A stretch of DNA of 64,000 bases from positions 15,566,418-15,630,417 of the forward strand of contig OX387605.1 in NCBI GenBank assembly GCA_947568835.1, given 5' to 3'. The stretch is from Protonemura montana. Lineage: Eukaryota > Arthropoda > Insecta > Plecoptera > Nemouridae. The stretch's first letter is position 1; the number at the start of each line of letters is the position of its first letter. Made by a program: the position numbers and the translations under genes. Below the pieces are notes generated by a model. The model saw only the letters and a list, made by a program, of their open reading frames with translations, was not told the origin of the DNA and did no database searches. Below, piece by piece: positions 47,331-60,690 of this stretch.

Positions 47331-49057
47331 AATTTTTGAGAAGGTGTTCTCATAATAATAAAATACTTAGCGCATCGCAAGCTTTTTCAATTTAAATCAG
47401 ACATCATAGCTATGCCTGAATCCTCTCAAGGTCACGCGAGACAACCGCTGTACTCACACTAGGCTCCAAAGAAAAATCGCTGTCGAGTAAAGCATTAGTC
47501 CGATTCACGTGCAGTTTTCATGAAAATTATCATACAAAATAATCCGTTTCTAGCTGTGATGTGTAAAGCCAAACAACACTCAAGTTCCAAACCACGCCAA
47601 GTTAATTCATTTGACGCCACAAGCCAGGAAGTTGACAGGGACGGGGTCGAAAAATCTGGCCACTTGAAAAATAGCAGTTATCAATGAAATAACAGAGTTT
47701 TATCATAATAGCTGGTCTATATAACCATCGAGTATTACCATACGAGAACCATACGAGAACAAATCAGTCATTCGACCAACGAACGTATAGAATAAATATA
47801 AGAGGCGAAATTGAAGAGTTTAGAAGCGAAGATGTTTCGCTATTGAAAAAATGGTGTAAGAAACCATTCGCTATTTACGCTGTTACCTTCTTGTTCGACG
47901 ATTTCTTCTTGCGTTCTTTACGCACGCGCATCACCCTTTCAGACATTCTTGATTCAACTCGATGAATATTTTGTCGCCAGACAGACAGAACTTCCACTTT
48001 CCAAGAAAGATTCCTGCTTCTAGAAAAATAGACTCACACCTGTCGGCAGTTGATAGAGAAGTGACGAAAGACAATTACCGTCGTGACTTAGATGTGTGTG
48101 AATCGGCAATCCTCGTACTCTCTTCTCGGGTGCTGTCGAGTTGGAGGAATTACTGTTAATTTATTGGCTAGCTTATCTGAGTGAAATTTAAAGGGTAACT
48201 GAAATAATTGTGGCGGGTCTTTAAAAAAGTGTACAGTGTTTTGTACCTAAAAGTGCAGTGGGTAAACACCAAAAATCATCCCGGCCTCCTTTCTAATAAA
48301 AAAACATTACTCTATGTGTAATAATGATCACTCTCAAGTTCGAAATTATAAACGCATTTTTAATTAAGTTAAATCACCGAAGGAAATAATAATAATCGAA
48401 GCATGCTCTCTTAGTTTTATATGATCGTGGAAATGACAAATAAATTCTTTGGCCAGAATTCAATCTACAAGCCAAAGTATTTTTGTATTGAAAATATGAA
48501 ATTTTCCGGTTTTATCACAAATATTAAGTTCCTCAGAGTTCCTTGTAGAAGCACAAGACCACCGCCAGATATAAAATAAATAGTGCGTGGATTGCGTACA
48601 CCCACGTGCATTGATCACATTTTCTCTGAAGGTGAAGCTTAGATATTTCAACGCGACGCATTAGGATTTTTTACATATATATAAATTGATTGTGCGGATT
48701 CGCACCTGATCCTTGACTCGTCAGAAGTTTGCTATGTTTGGTACCGTGGTACGAATCGAGAATGAAGCGATCATATTATGTCATTAACTAGAAACATGAA
48801 CCTGATAATTACGCTGCCGGAATGGATTGTAGAAAATAATAGTGAAACAAAAAGCAATGTTGATAACACTGCACTGCCAACAGCGTGTTGAGATTAAAAA
48901 AAAACGTACAAATGCAGCATGAAAATCTATACGCAATAGGTTGTAATTAAGTTCTCATTTATTTATCTCACTCTCATTTATTTGTAACCAGTGGTTAATT
49001 TCAAAAAAAAAATATCAGTGGGTTACCTCGGTCAACCTAAATTTCCCTGCTAGTGCT
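47331..49057. other. Intergenic, no feature supported
   Basis: Only short frames without recognisable content. Confidence 0.45.
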
Positions 49058-49158
49058 ATCATCATCACTCACTCATTTACCGGCACTATTAGACCAGTGC
49101 CACATTGTCCGTTATCAAAATAGTGCCTCGTTAAACGACACTAATCAATCAATCAATC
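49058..49158 (+). repeat. SINE tail fragment
   Basis: The 3' part of the 5S-SINE: ctcatttaccggcactatta, ccagtgccacattgtccg, cgttaaacgacactaatc and (aatc)n. Confidence 0.8.
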
Positions 49159-49882
49159 TGTAAGATCTGTAAGATCACACTACAACGCAGAAAATATGTA
49201 TCTTGTAAAGGTTTGCCACAAGTTTTGCAACTAAAGTCAGAATATCAAATATTTTTATCTCCCGATCGGTCCTATTTTGAGGCGTTGCCTATGCCTAAAA
49301 TTCAAAAGCGATATTTCATAAAATTGTGTCAAGTACAAGGGAACGAATGACGTTGTCAGGAAATTTAGTTTGCCTGTGAAAACTTTGAAGCAACTCGTGG
49401 TACGCGTGAGTGCCACGGGACTGCCTATACGTACGGTTAATCCAACCATGAAATGTTTCAACTGAAATAATCGTCTAAAACGAGGCGAAAATTTGTCTCT
49501 TCGTACCAGGCGAGTAGCCGACAGAAGAGTATCGCCTGAAACCTACTGCATCGCTGTTCAAGTGACGTCACAACACGTGCTCGATCGACCCCGCCTCGTA
49601 CTTTCGATCGACTGAAGCGCGGCTCCCATTAGCTGACCGGTTTTCGAAGTGGACCGAGGTGATAACAGCAATGGCGTCCATGGCTGCTATCACATACCAA
49701 ATATTTTCCAGGCATGCAGATGCGAAAGAACTGCAAATTCTCGTACTTTAATTGCGGATGTTTAATTAGATTAATTTTAACTATGTTAGCATTTGTTAGA
49801 TGTGAGTGTTCTTGACCAAATCAAGTCACACTGCGGGTCCAATTGCTTACGAGCCCTCCTCGATTCCTCACACCGAACGGTT
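49159..49882. other. Intergenic between two SINE pieces
   Basis: No gene seen. A TGACGTCA palindrome lies near 49563, next to a GC-richer stretch (49550-49680). Nothing else is supported. Confidence 0.4.
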
Positions 49883-50120
49883 TGGCGTGTTGGAAACACC
49901 GGTTCTCATGAGAACACCGACGTTAAGCAACACTGCGCTGGGTCAGGTATTGGATGGGTGACCATCATACACATAATCCGTTATGTTAGGGAGAGAGATT
50001 GGAGGAATGAAAGTTATTACAGCAACTTCATTGGCCTTGCCTATCAAACACTCGATTGCATGGATTTCTGGAGGAATCCTGTTGTTCGAGTTGTACCTTC
50101 CTGAAAGTCTTTCTGGAAGA
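49883..50120 (+). repeat. 5S rRNA-derived SINE, clearest 5S head
   Basis: acaccggttctcatgagaac, then cgacgttaagcaacactgcg, then ttggatgggtgaccat correspond to about 5S rRNA nucleotides 25-95, including the Pol III internal promoter. The body words follow (gagagagattggagg, ggaggaatcctgttgttcga). The 3' tail is absent. Confidence 0.85.
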
Positions 50121-52545
50121 TACCTCAATTTCAGCCAAACTTCTCCATTTATATTCTCACCGTTATCACTATGCTAAAGGCCAGTTAAATAAGCAGGTTA
50201 AGATGAAAACAGAAGTATCTGATTAGATGTAACCATGGGGATGAGTCTCATAAATTAAGTTGGACATATTAAAACTACCCGTTGGAAGAAATGTAGCCCA
50301 AAGTTGTTTATGCACTCCCAAGCAAATCTCATAAAGGAAATAAATTAGATTCACAGTTTTGTCAAAGGTTGACAAACAAACCGTATCCAAACTTTTAACT
50401 CTTGTTTTTATCTTTTAAAGTTGATGGGTTTAATGCTTATTGAATGGCAAACACTATAATACGTGTAGGCAATTTTTATCACCAACTCTCCCATCCCTAT
50501 GGGGTGGTAATACAATACTACCATGTAGCAAGCGTGTTTACCTTATTCAGTGCGAAAAGATAAGATATGCTTCAAAAATCATTAATGATGGAAAAGATTA
50601 GAATTTAGAATCAATATGAACTTAATATAAAACTCTTATAGACATAAATAAACAAAATAAAATAACGACGGGAGGTCTTCTGAACGCTACGTCGTTATCA
50701 TTGCGCGATTAAAGTGCTCAATTACACTAGTTTACCCCGAAGTTCTTAATTCACTGAGGTCTGCCACCCATTTCTCTTGTATTTATAGTAAAATTACATT
50801 GTTTCATCATCAAAAGTCACCTTTAAATTCACTGCCATCCAAAAATGAACCGTTGTCAAAAAGAATTTCTGTTAATTTGTTTTTATCAAGTGTGGCTTTA
50901 GCACCTGTTCACTGACAGTCCCATTGGGTGATACATCTCAGTCACAAAGATCAAAATAATTCTCATAATGCTTTACTTTTTAAACAACTTTCAACTCTCG
51001 TACTAAACCATGCAGTACTCATAGTGCATGGTGGTAGAAATAAACCACCTCCGTCAATTTCTAGAAGTTGAGGTGGAGAAAAAATCTTTGAACAACCCTC
51101 GCTTTTTCTTGGAGATATTACCTACCTACTTGGAAGCAACGACCATGTCGGAAGGGTCGGAAAAAGGAGAGCAGATCTAAGAGAGAACCGAAACTAAAGG
51201 CAAGACGTCACTGTCCACTCCAGCTCGAGCGGTAATTCAAAGTTATAAATTCTCATGCTATGGGTAGCAAATCTCTTATGCAATTTGATTTGGTCGTGTC
51301 ATTTGCCCCACGTGGTCAATCGATTACAAATTTGTGTGTAGCATTTTTTACTTGCCCTAAATCATTCCAAAAATCAAAGTCATCATTTGGTCAGTATTTA
51401 TTTGAAGTCAGTGCAATTATTTTCTTTTACTTGAATTGCATTGATTGACTAAACATTGCACAAATATATTACAAAGTCTTGTACTTAACGTGCCAAATAT
51501 CATTGTAGGCAGGATTTGTTGGAAGGTATTCCGAATCAAAGTTTCTAGACAAACCAGATTTACTTAGGGAAAACAACCACACAAAATCCACGTCGCTCAT
51601 TTTACTCTCCTGATCCGAACGGACAATTTTAAACAGAATCTTCTGCACCTCAATGTTAAACGCCCTCAGGCTTAATACAGAGAGATTGGTTAAGAATCAG
51701 TAAAACATCTGAAGTTCTGAAAAAATTTTTCAAGCAAGTTTCCAAAAATTGTAACAGTTTTTATAATGATTTTGTACCAAATAGCTTCACATAATTTTCC
51801 ACGTATTAACAGATTCAATATTTTGTACTGTATTAAATCCATTTGTTATTCAACTCAGCACACATTTTACAGTCTCCTGAAAGTACCGTTCAACAAGATG
51901 CAACAGTCACAAATTGCATTTGCCCATAAATCTAATGTTCTCTATCTCCATTCCAACTCAGCGTGTGGGGCAATCGCCATCAGGAAACAAGGCTGCGCTT
52001 CCTGTAGGATGAAATACTATTGAGTGCCAATGATTTGCTTCCTGGAACAGGCAAAGTGAAATTAGATTGTAATTCCAAGAATGATACTAGTTATTATCAC
52101 TCAATTGAGTGATCCAAGCATAAGTCTGTTGAACAAGTTTCTGCAATGTATCAAGGCTGAAGAATGCATTTGCAATAGAACTCAAAAAGCAAGGGCAAGT
52201 TCTACTCTATCCAGAAATTTCTATAGCATACATTTAAAAAAAATTGTAGACAAAGAATATATATTTATTGTGAAATGTATGATATTGATAGGTAGAACTT
52301 AAATAATTTATTTAACAGTGACAAGCTAGAGCATAGAGCATAGAGGTTATTTAAAAAGCATTCATTGTGTCATTTCTAGCAATATATGTTTAAGCTATGA
52401 TTGGACCCCTTTTTCAAATTGCCAGTTAGCTGCAGGCTTAGTCCAATATTTTCCCTCCACCCTACTCTGTATTTTACTTACGAAGTATGAGAAATTTTAC
52501 CGAATTAGCACCCTGACCTTCGATGGCCTAATGCTGTGCTCTATT
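50121..52545. other. Intergenic, no gene supported
   Basis: AT-rich with scattered short frames (for example 51766-52023); no domain, signal peptide or splice structure. I see no clear repeat. Confidence 0.45.
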
Positions 52546-52935
52546 ATGATTGATTGATTAGTGGTGTTTAAGAAAACACAGTTTTAACAACTGGCCCTGT
52601 GGCACTGGTCTAATGACATTGGTGAATGAGTGGTTGATGGTGAACCTAATCTAGCCTAGAAGAGAGAAGGGGAACCCGGTGCTGGCACTAATTCTACTCC
52701 TGTCGAAGAGCAAAATAGGTACCACCGGCTGCAAGTCCCTTCCGCATGATGCTACAACTTGAATTACACCACAAATTTCCTCCACAAATTCAACCTGAGT
52801 TGATTTCATCCCTCCAACCTCTCTCCCAAACAGAACTGGTCATGTGTCTGCCAATCGCCCAATATCTGATCCAGCGCAGTGATGCCTAACTCAATGATCT
52901 TATGAGAACTGGTGTTCCCAACATGTCTCTGTGCA
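52546..52935 (-). repeat. 5S rRNA-derived SINE, near full length
   Basis: Minus orientation, about 390 bp: tail (attgattgattagtggtg) at left; body with cactggtctaatgacattgg, cgaagagcaaa, caagtcccttccgc and aacctctctccc; 5S head at right (gcccaatatctgatccagcg, gatcttatgagaactggtgt). It is the best reference copy for the family. Confidence 0.88.
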
Positions 52936-53043
52936 TATAAAAAAAAAACAGTTAGTTGCATAGGGACTTAACCAACTTACGGAGATAAAAAAGTGAATAT
53001 TCCTCGGCTTGACGTCTTTAAATGGCTTGCTGTTCAAGTCACT

Positions 53044-56000
53044 CTAGGCGGCTGCCTGGTTCATTATGGCTTTCTAAAACAAAAAATAAAATTTATCCTC
53101 ATTGGTCATGTTTTCAGTCCAAAGCAGTAAGTCAATTTGATACATGCAGTCACAAAATCATATGAGTAAATCTGCTCACTTTGACAGGTCCAAGGGCATG
53201 TGTGAGTTGAAGACCAAGGCTGCGCAAAATAACCAGCGGTGTGATTTCCGTCCCGTACAACCTGTGCAGCCCATCGATGGCCATCATTGTCGGAACATTG
53301 TGCCGCTGACGTTGGCGCTGGTACTTGACTAGAGATGTCAAGCTGCCTGCAAAAACCAAATGAGAGTGCTGTTATAAAGAAAGAGTACTGAAAACTGTAA
53401 CAAACATTTTTGGAAATAGGTAAGGAAAAATATGGAAAGATTAATAATATTTTAAGGATGGAAATAAATGTTAGTGAACATTTTAAATCATGTCTCTACC
53501 TTTACCATCCAAATATCTCAATTTTGTATTAAAGATTACAGCACTTTAGAGCTTCTTTCAGATAAAAAGATGCAATAAGGTAAACTTACAGCTGACTTTG
53601 AACCTCATTTACCAACTTAAGTACCAAGTCAAATTAAAAGGGAATTTAATATTACTTAATATCGAATAAGGTTAGTTTGATAGTGTCAAAGGAACTTCCA
53701 CCATTGAGTTTCTCTAAGGGAACTTTGAAACGTAGAGGAACACTGCAGAAACTCAATACTTCCACAGAGTGAACTGTACCAAATGCTAAGCCCAGGTGTC
53801 ACGATTGATAAATACCATCTTCAGGTGAAGTATGTAACTTTTTATAACTTTTTAACACAGATTTAAATGGTTTTATAATCTTTGTCCATAAAATCTGCTT
53901 GATAAAGATTCTTCAACTACATGAATGCATCTTTAAAAGTTACACAATCAACCTGCAGGAGCGCATCTGCTTTCAGTCACTGGGCTCATCAATAGCGGGT
54001 CAGCAAAACTTACCTAGCGCTTGTCCATCCGAAACAGCATCTCCCAGAACTTGGGAGATGCACTCTACGTCGCCGAAGCCCAGGTTGACTCCTTGGCCTG
54101 CCAGGGGATGGACTCGGTGGGCAGAGTCTCTGTGAACATTAATTTTTTATTTTGATAAAGTTTTAACCAGGGACCGGAATTTTTCTGTTTTTCGATTCCA
54201 CCCGGAAAATAATAAACATTCCGATTCCAATTCCGATTCCGGAAAGCTCATAAGAAAACTTCCGATTCCAGAAAAGCACAATAAAAATGTTGATTTTGAT
54301 TTTAATTGTTCTGTTCGGTTTCTATCAAAACACAAATTATAAAATATCAAACTAAGCAGTTCGGCCCACAGAACACATGGACAAAGTGTTAATTTTGAAT
54401 ATAATTTTTTCGGTAAAATAAAAAATTCCTATTCCGATTCTAACTGACTAAAAGTAAACATTTCAATTCCGATTCCAATTCCATTTACCAGAAAATAAAA
54501 ATTCTGATTCCGATTCCAAAAAAATATCGATTAATTCCAATTCTGGTCCCTGGTTTCAACATTTAAACTGGACAGACTGATAATGGCAAAAACTGGTAAA
54601 AGAATCAGTTTGCTCTTTGGAGTGGGAACTATCTAGTATTGAATTCACAAGCAGGTGATGGCTACGTCAAGAAGTCCCAAATTGAAGCAACCAAACTGAA
54701 TTTGATAGGTGCCACACAGAGACTGTAACAGTTAGATGTTGAGAAAAATGACAGAACGATTTTGGTGACTGCTCTGTGCTCTTTACTATATATATATATT
54801 TATATATAAGTTTATTTTTTATTCAATGAGTCACGGACGTAATAAATGTCTGGCCATTGACAAAAATTTCCATTTTTGTATAGGAAATAAAATTTTAAAT
54901 AAAAAATTCAGATACATTTTACCAACTATAAACTTAAAACTAATATTTTTGATAAGAAATATAAATTAAAGCAACACTAGATATTACTCAAGTGGTTCAT
55001 GGTATGAAAATTATTTAGGATGTTAGGTTACTATCAAAATCAAAAATTTGCCAGCATTTTCTAAATGTGTGCAAAAATGTTTAGACAAAGATGAATGGGG
55101 GCTCATTTAAAATAATGCGTGATGATCGTGACTAGTGGTGCGAATATTTTTTTTACTTCTTGTTGAATAATTGTGAATATCTGAATGTCGGGTGAAAATA
55201 TTTTGATAGGAACAATCTAGTGAACTGGCTGTTTTTATTAATATGCATGTGAGTGTGAGAACACTTTACTCAGTAAAATTATTTCTGTATTATTTGTGCC
55301 TTGTGCCTTGAAATATCTTAAATATTCTAGATTGCTGCTTTTGTATTTATGTATGAATGAATGATACACTAGTTTTAGTGTGAGGTGACTCGCTATAGGT
55401 AGAGCCACGATTATATGGTGATGCGCGAAATCGCGAATTGTTCTTATCTCTTGTTTTTCTTACAAATGAGTGCAATTCATTGAATTCCCAACTCAAATAT
55501 GTAAGAAGCTCATCACGACATAACGCGAAATTCACGAAAAATCATCCATAACACCGAAATCAACTATTTCCCGCGAAATCATCGCGAAATGAGCCTTTTC
55601 CCATCCAATTATCTTAAATTTCAGATAATCTGTTATTTTTTTCATTTTTATCAAATCATATTTCACGGAAAATAAATAAACAAACAAAATAACCCATTTG
55701 TTTTTATGCTAAATTAAGAGATAATGAAGCTATTTCACTAAAATTCGTGTATTTTGCAAAATAGCCACTTATTTCCATGCAAAAATGTAAAATGTTTATT
55801 TTATCTCTATAAACACACATTTCCATGGATTTGTCATATTCAGTTCTGTTTCTCATCAAATGCTGTCAACATTCCTAAGCTTAGGGGGTAGAAGTAGTGG
55901 GGCAAAATGTTTGCTGTAGGAAACCATTGCCATTGGTTGGCTGAATCTTCCCCTCCTTGCCATGTGAGCACCAGCACCACATGCATTCAGTCTATATAGA

Positions 56001-58192
56001 GATTAGCTGGGATTTCAAATTTCAATGGGGTGTAATAAATCTTTGACTTTTGAGGATCAAGCAAAGCAACTCTTTGTGAGTGATGGATATATTTTGATGT
56101 GTGGAATCTGGAACACCAGACTTGTCTGGGAGAAAAAAGACAATCTTACAAAGTATGTTAGTACCAGGCAGTGGGTCTAATTCAAATTCTAATGGATATA
56201 AAAATCTCAAACCCCTCATTTGCAGTTCTGACTTAGCAAACTATTTGAGCCCCTGTGAACAGTGTTGATGCAGAGAGGTTTTTTAGTCAATAAAACCTTG
56301 TGCTGACTGACAAAGGAACAAGAATGAAGGAAGCTACCATTGAAACTTGTTCAATGTTAAGTTTTAACAAGTATTAGGTGTTGCTCATACTGCCATACAA
56401 TGTATTTCATGGTGGAATTTATGTAAAATATTTATATGTGCTATTAATTTTGTTCCAAGTCCCTTACAAATACCGATGTTGAGGACCTACACTAAATATT
56501 TGCTTTATTGTAATTATTATTGATTGCTTCTTTATTAGAGATCCCAGTGCTTACCCTAAATCTTCATTCCTTTCGAATGTAGATCGCAAAAGCTCTTTTT
56601 TTCTATTTAGCTATAAACGCTAAAATTTAAATAATTAGCACTAAAATTTCGATAAAACTAATGCTAAAAACACGTACCTTCTTTTTTCGTCACCTATGTC
56701 TGACATCTGCTATAGACATGAAATTCTGTACTTTTTCCATAACACCGCCATAACACCGAAATCCAAAAAGCTTACCACGAAATTATCGAAATCATAACAC
56801 CATAAAATCTTGGCTCTAGCTATAGGCTTCGAAGAAGGGACACTGTTGCTTTACATTTTGTCTAGAGTTAGTTTGATGTGATGGGAAAAATCGAGTTTAG
56901 GTATATATATTTATTTACAAGGTAGAGAATTCCCATGCTGTTATGACCATGTTAGACTCACTGGTAGAAACTAGTCGAGTGATTAAAAAGAGCAAGGTCG
57001 TCTGCTTACCCGACAAGAGCGACACCAGCAGCAACGTATTGAGCAGCGTGTCCAAATGCCAAAGGGAACGCCGCCCGACTGCCTGCCACAATGCCCGCCA
57101 CGCTTGGCGGGAGCTGTCGCACGGTGCCCGTTGTCATGGCAGCAGCGTCAAGCACTTGCGTCAGAGCGCGGTTGGCAGACTCCACCAGTTCGTTCCGTGG
57201 ATGCTGCTTCCACTGAAAGGCAAGACATGGCATGCACCGCAAAATAAAACCAGTGGCTTGTCATTTGCTGCCACCTGGACTTGCGCTTATTTCTCGTGAA
57301 TATGTCTATATAATTTTCCTTACAAAATTTAGATCACAAGGCAATTCGATCGCGTTCTGAGGATGATGAGCTATATGAAGAAATTAACATTTTTGAGATT
57401 GAGTGCCTTAATTAATCAGGACTCAGGATCACTGATATTGAAACAATTTTCTTGGTGTATTATGTTATAAAGCTGTGCATCTGACTATCTGAAACTTTGA
57501 GCATCGTAAGGTTAAATACTCACCAACGCATCGTTTACTGCATCTACAAAAGTTTCTTCCGAAACTTGAAGCAGTTCCTTTGCCTTGTCTGTCGTGGTCG
57601 ACCAGACAAGAGAGCTCGAGTCGTCAGTCAGCTACAAACAATTAGCATTTAGAAAGACAATTATCCTTCTCTGCTAGTGCCATATAACAAGATAAGAGTG
57701 GATCTTTTCACTTACTGGGAGGAGAGCAATTGGCCCAGATGTAAGAAACCTCTGCCAAGCCACCACATTCTCTGTAGGCTGGGAAATAAAACATAAAATA
57801 AACGTCGTTATTGTAGGAATGATTGGCAGTGTGCTTCAGCGCCATATATTTACAAATAGGTTGCACAATCTAATTTCGATTCCTAAGACGGACACTTTAA
57901 TTGGGGGATTTACTGCTGCACACTAGCAATGCTCCCTTATACAAGAATAAACTGGAGGTTTCAAAGCATCCAATCAAACCAAGCAATTTCTAAATATGGG
58001 TTACAAATTACGAAATTGTGAGGTCATGCTTTTTGAGCGAACAAAATCGCCCCCCTTCTCAAAAGTAAGTAGCGTCAGAGTTACCTGTGACAGCTTCAGG
58101 GTGGCCACGATACCCATCTGACCGTAGTTCCAGGTGAGGTAGTGACATCCCATGGCCTTGCGCGCCTTAGAGTTGGCACCGTCGGCGCCGAT
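53044..58192 (-). CDS. COQ6: COQ6, ubiquinone biosynthesis monooxygenase, C-terminal seven exons
   Basis: Flavin-dependent monooxygenase that hydroxylates the ring of the coenzyme Q precursor, in the mitochondrial COQ complex. Exons are 58192-58085, 57778-57716, 57631-57524, 57212-57010, 54129-54014, 53346-53180 and 53073-53044, phases consistent, giving 264 aa. They encode [66 protein letters not shown] and the FAD-binding motif [20 protein letters not shown], then YQRQRQRHN and a short last exon ending KAIMNQAAA. This matches the second half of animal COQ6 in order. The N-terminal half (dinucleotide-binding GxGxxG) was not found between 58193 and 64000, so it lies outside the window, or is missing here. 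The 2.9-kb intron between 54130 and 57009 holds two hAT elements. Confidence 0.93.
54168..54552. mobile_element. Non-autonomous hAT element in a COQ6 intron, 385 bp
   Basis: Termini CAGGGACCGGAATT and, reversed, CAGGGACCAGAATT are flanked by 8-bp repeats, gttttaac (54160-54167) and gtttcaac (54553-54560), with one mismatch. The interior is rich in attccgattcc-type repeats in both orientations. No coding capacity. Confidence 0.88.
55400..56818 (+). mobile_element. Degenerate hAT element with transposase remnant in a COQ6 intron
   Basis: Inverted termini TAGAGCCACGATTATATGGTG-like (left; first 20 bases match the right end with three differences) are flanked by an exact 8-bp duplication, gctatagg (55392-55399, 56819-56826). 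Near 56255-56370 the plus strand encodes VDAERFFSQ and [18 protein letters not shown], the C-terminal dimerisation region of hAT transposases, interrupted by a stop. Subterminal ataacaccgaaatc repeats occur on both sides. The element is 1,419 bp, too short for a complete transposase, and inactive. Confidence 0.87.
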
Positions 58193-60272
58193 CTGTAACA
58201 AACAGGAGCACACTCTTAGCACAATTCGCTTACTGCCTTGACATGCTCGCAGCTAAGGATCAACGATCCGAATGTATCACCGATTTTAAGACACACGACG
58301 AGTTCAGCCAGATGAACGCGAGAATGGTAAAGAAATCATGAGTGTAGGGACGTTTTTTTTATAGCTGCGCATTTGTAGCTTGTATGCCAACGAGTGGGAA
58401 TGTGTGTCGGGCATCTCACCGCCTCTAAGTATACAATTCGATCTATGATAATAAATATCCGCTTTCCCACAAGCCACAAGCAGCAGACTTTACGCTTAGA
58501 GAAAGGACTTTAGGCACTGATAGCTTGAATAGATTCGCCCAGGAACATTACTGAAGTGCGATAGGGAAATACGTTGTGTGCGTATTATAGATATGAGGAA
58601 AAACTAAAACCAAAATATTCTATGACAAATTTGATACATTGTAATCATATCTGACGCATTTTCTATCATATTGCTGAACGCTGATGCATTCTGTGCACAC
58701 CGAGTGCCGACGACAAGTGGACTTCCTGTCGCGGAAGAGCAACTCGTCCATGAATCACTTGCCGGTGACGGCAAATACTCCACCAATAACCATGGCTTGA
58801 CAGGAATGTATGCAACACTCTTCGCGGGCGTCGCGATTGCTATTAATAGCGTCGCGACGCTAGTATTGGACGCCTGTTGGTCGACATTGGAGGTCCAGTA
58901 CTCGTGGAGAAGTCGTGTGGAAAGCAGCTGCTCGTCTGTGATCAATTTCATGTTGACGGCCCTGAATCTCGAGTGATATTTACATCTGTTAATGGAGCAT
59001 TTAATTTCAGAAGAACTGAAACTGCATAGGTAAGAGTAAGGCTAAAACTTTCTGCATCTTGTGCATGGAGAGCCAACGGATGGTGGGCCCCAGTAGTTCT
59101 AAGATAATTCCAAATAGTCAAAGACAAGATTTATTTATTTATGGTGGCGTAAACTCTGGAACTAATTTTTGGCAAGAGCCTGCTCTATTGTCTTGGAAAA
59201 ACAGTCAGCATCTTGAAATACTGAAATCTAAGGCAGTGTGAAATCGGAAAAAAATAAAGGCGAGGCAAGCTGATGGACATTGTTCTTGCCATCTCGCCCT
59301 CTTGTAAGCTTCAAATTTTGAGGGACGCTTTCAAACAGGATCGCGAAGGGCAAAGAGACGCACAATTTGAAGCTAGCCGGGCGCATATCAGGAAGTAGTA
59401 ATGCGTGCCTTCAAAGACCTTTCACATCAAAAACAATTACATTCAGCGAGAGTTAAAATTAACTTTTCATTATGCTATAAATCTAAGTCACCAGTTCTTT
59501 TTCCACCAAAACTTGTCGAAAAGTAAGCAAACACACGCGTTTTAAACAAATGGGGCATGTCGTAAACGTTTGGACTGAAAGGGATCCCATTGATTCGGTA
59601 AGAGCGGTAAATATGCGGACGGAGATGCTATTTCCAACAACTGGATGGTTGCGAGAATTCGAATATAATTTATCATTGGGCGGTCACATCATAATAAAGG
59701 GCGCTCGCCGTTGGTTTGGCACACAACCAGAGGTCAGCTCGCCTCGAGTTCTGGAACACTTAACCAGACATGTCACAAAAAAACGGGATCTGACTCTGAA
59801 GTATGTGGTCGCCGAACATATTTGTTGGTTCGGATAATTTTGAGCGAGTTTGCAAGAAAATGAGGATTACACATGTTTCCACTGGCCAAAAGATAAATTG
59901 GGACACACAAATTCCCTGAAAGCAAATGTGGGCCAGTTACCATGTCTTCTTGAAATATTGATGGCGTAATTCGAGCACATGTGAAATAACACACCACTTG
60001 TATTGGTTGTGAGTTGGGGGGGGGGGGGGAAGGGGGGGGGGGGATTACACGAATTGTTTTATGCAGAATATTTTCAAATCTCCAAAGAGTTCCGTACAAT
60101 TTCTTTTATGGAGTAACAGAAAAAAATTTGCTGCCATGCTGTGGACACTTAGATTATTATTTGCAAAAGAATTACGGGTCAAATTACCAGGTTGCGACGT
60201 ACTTCAGTAACTGGCGCTTACAAAATTGACCAAGATGTAATCACAGACCGCGAAAAGAAGTCCAAGCCAGTT
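58193..60272. other. Region upstream of the visible COQ6 exons; unassigned open frames
   Basis: 58671-58976 is a GC-richer patch open on both strands (101 aa plus, 115 aa minus) that I cannot assign. It does not resemble the COQ6 N-terminus. 59550-59837 (95 aa, plus) is likewise unassigned. A G-rich run lies at 60016-60041. Confidence 0.35.
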
Positions 60273-60690
60273 TGATTGATTAGTGGGGCTTAGCGACGCA
60301 CTGTTTTGACTTCGGGTCCTGCAGCACTAGTCTGACGGCATCGGTGAATAATACGGATGATGATGAGCCTAACCTGGCCTAGAAGGAGGGGAAAGTCGTC
60401 GCCGGCACGTAGCCTACTCCACTCGAAGAGCACACATGGACCATCGGCTTAACGTACCTTCTGAAGGCTGGTGCAATACGAGCATCAGGATTCCTTCACA
60501 AATCCATGCTTGATTAAGCATGGATCAAAGCATGGATTAAGCATTGCAAGGCAAATTAAATTGCAGTGCTTACTTTCATCCCTTCAACCTCTCTCTTACA
60601 TACTGGTCATGTGTATGATGGTCACCCAACCAATACCTAGCCCAGCGCAGAGTTTCATTACTTTGCCAGGCCAGAAATTATAGAGGATGC
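60273..60690 (-). repeat. 5S rRNA-derived SINE, near full length with small insertion
   Basis: Minus orientation: tail ttgattgattagtggggctt at left; body with cctgcagcactagtctgacg, gcctaacctggcctagaagg, cgaagagcaca, cggcttaacgtaccttctga and acctctctctta; 5S head remnant (gatggtcacccaaccaatac, cagcgcag) at right. A local gcatgga/ttaagcatgga duplication lies near 60510-60545. Confidence 0.85.

Noticed and set aside
49883-49990. Genuine 5S rRNA gene
   Set aside because: Only the internal part matches, several substitutions are present, and it continues into the SINE body shared with other copies.
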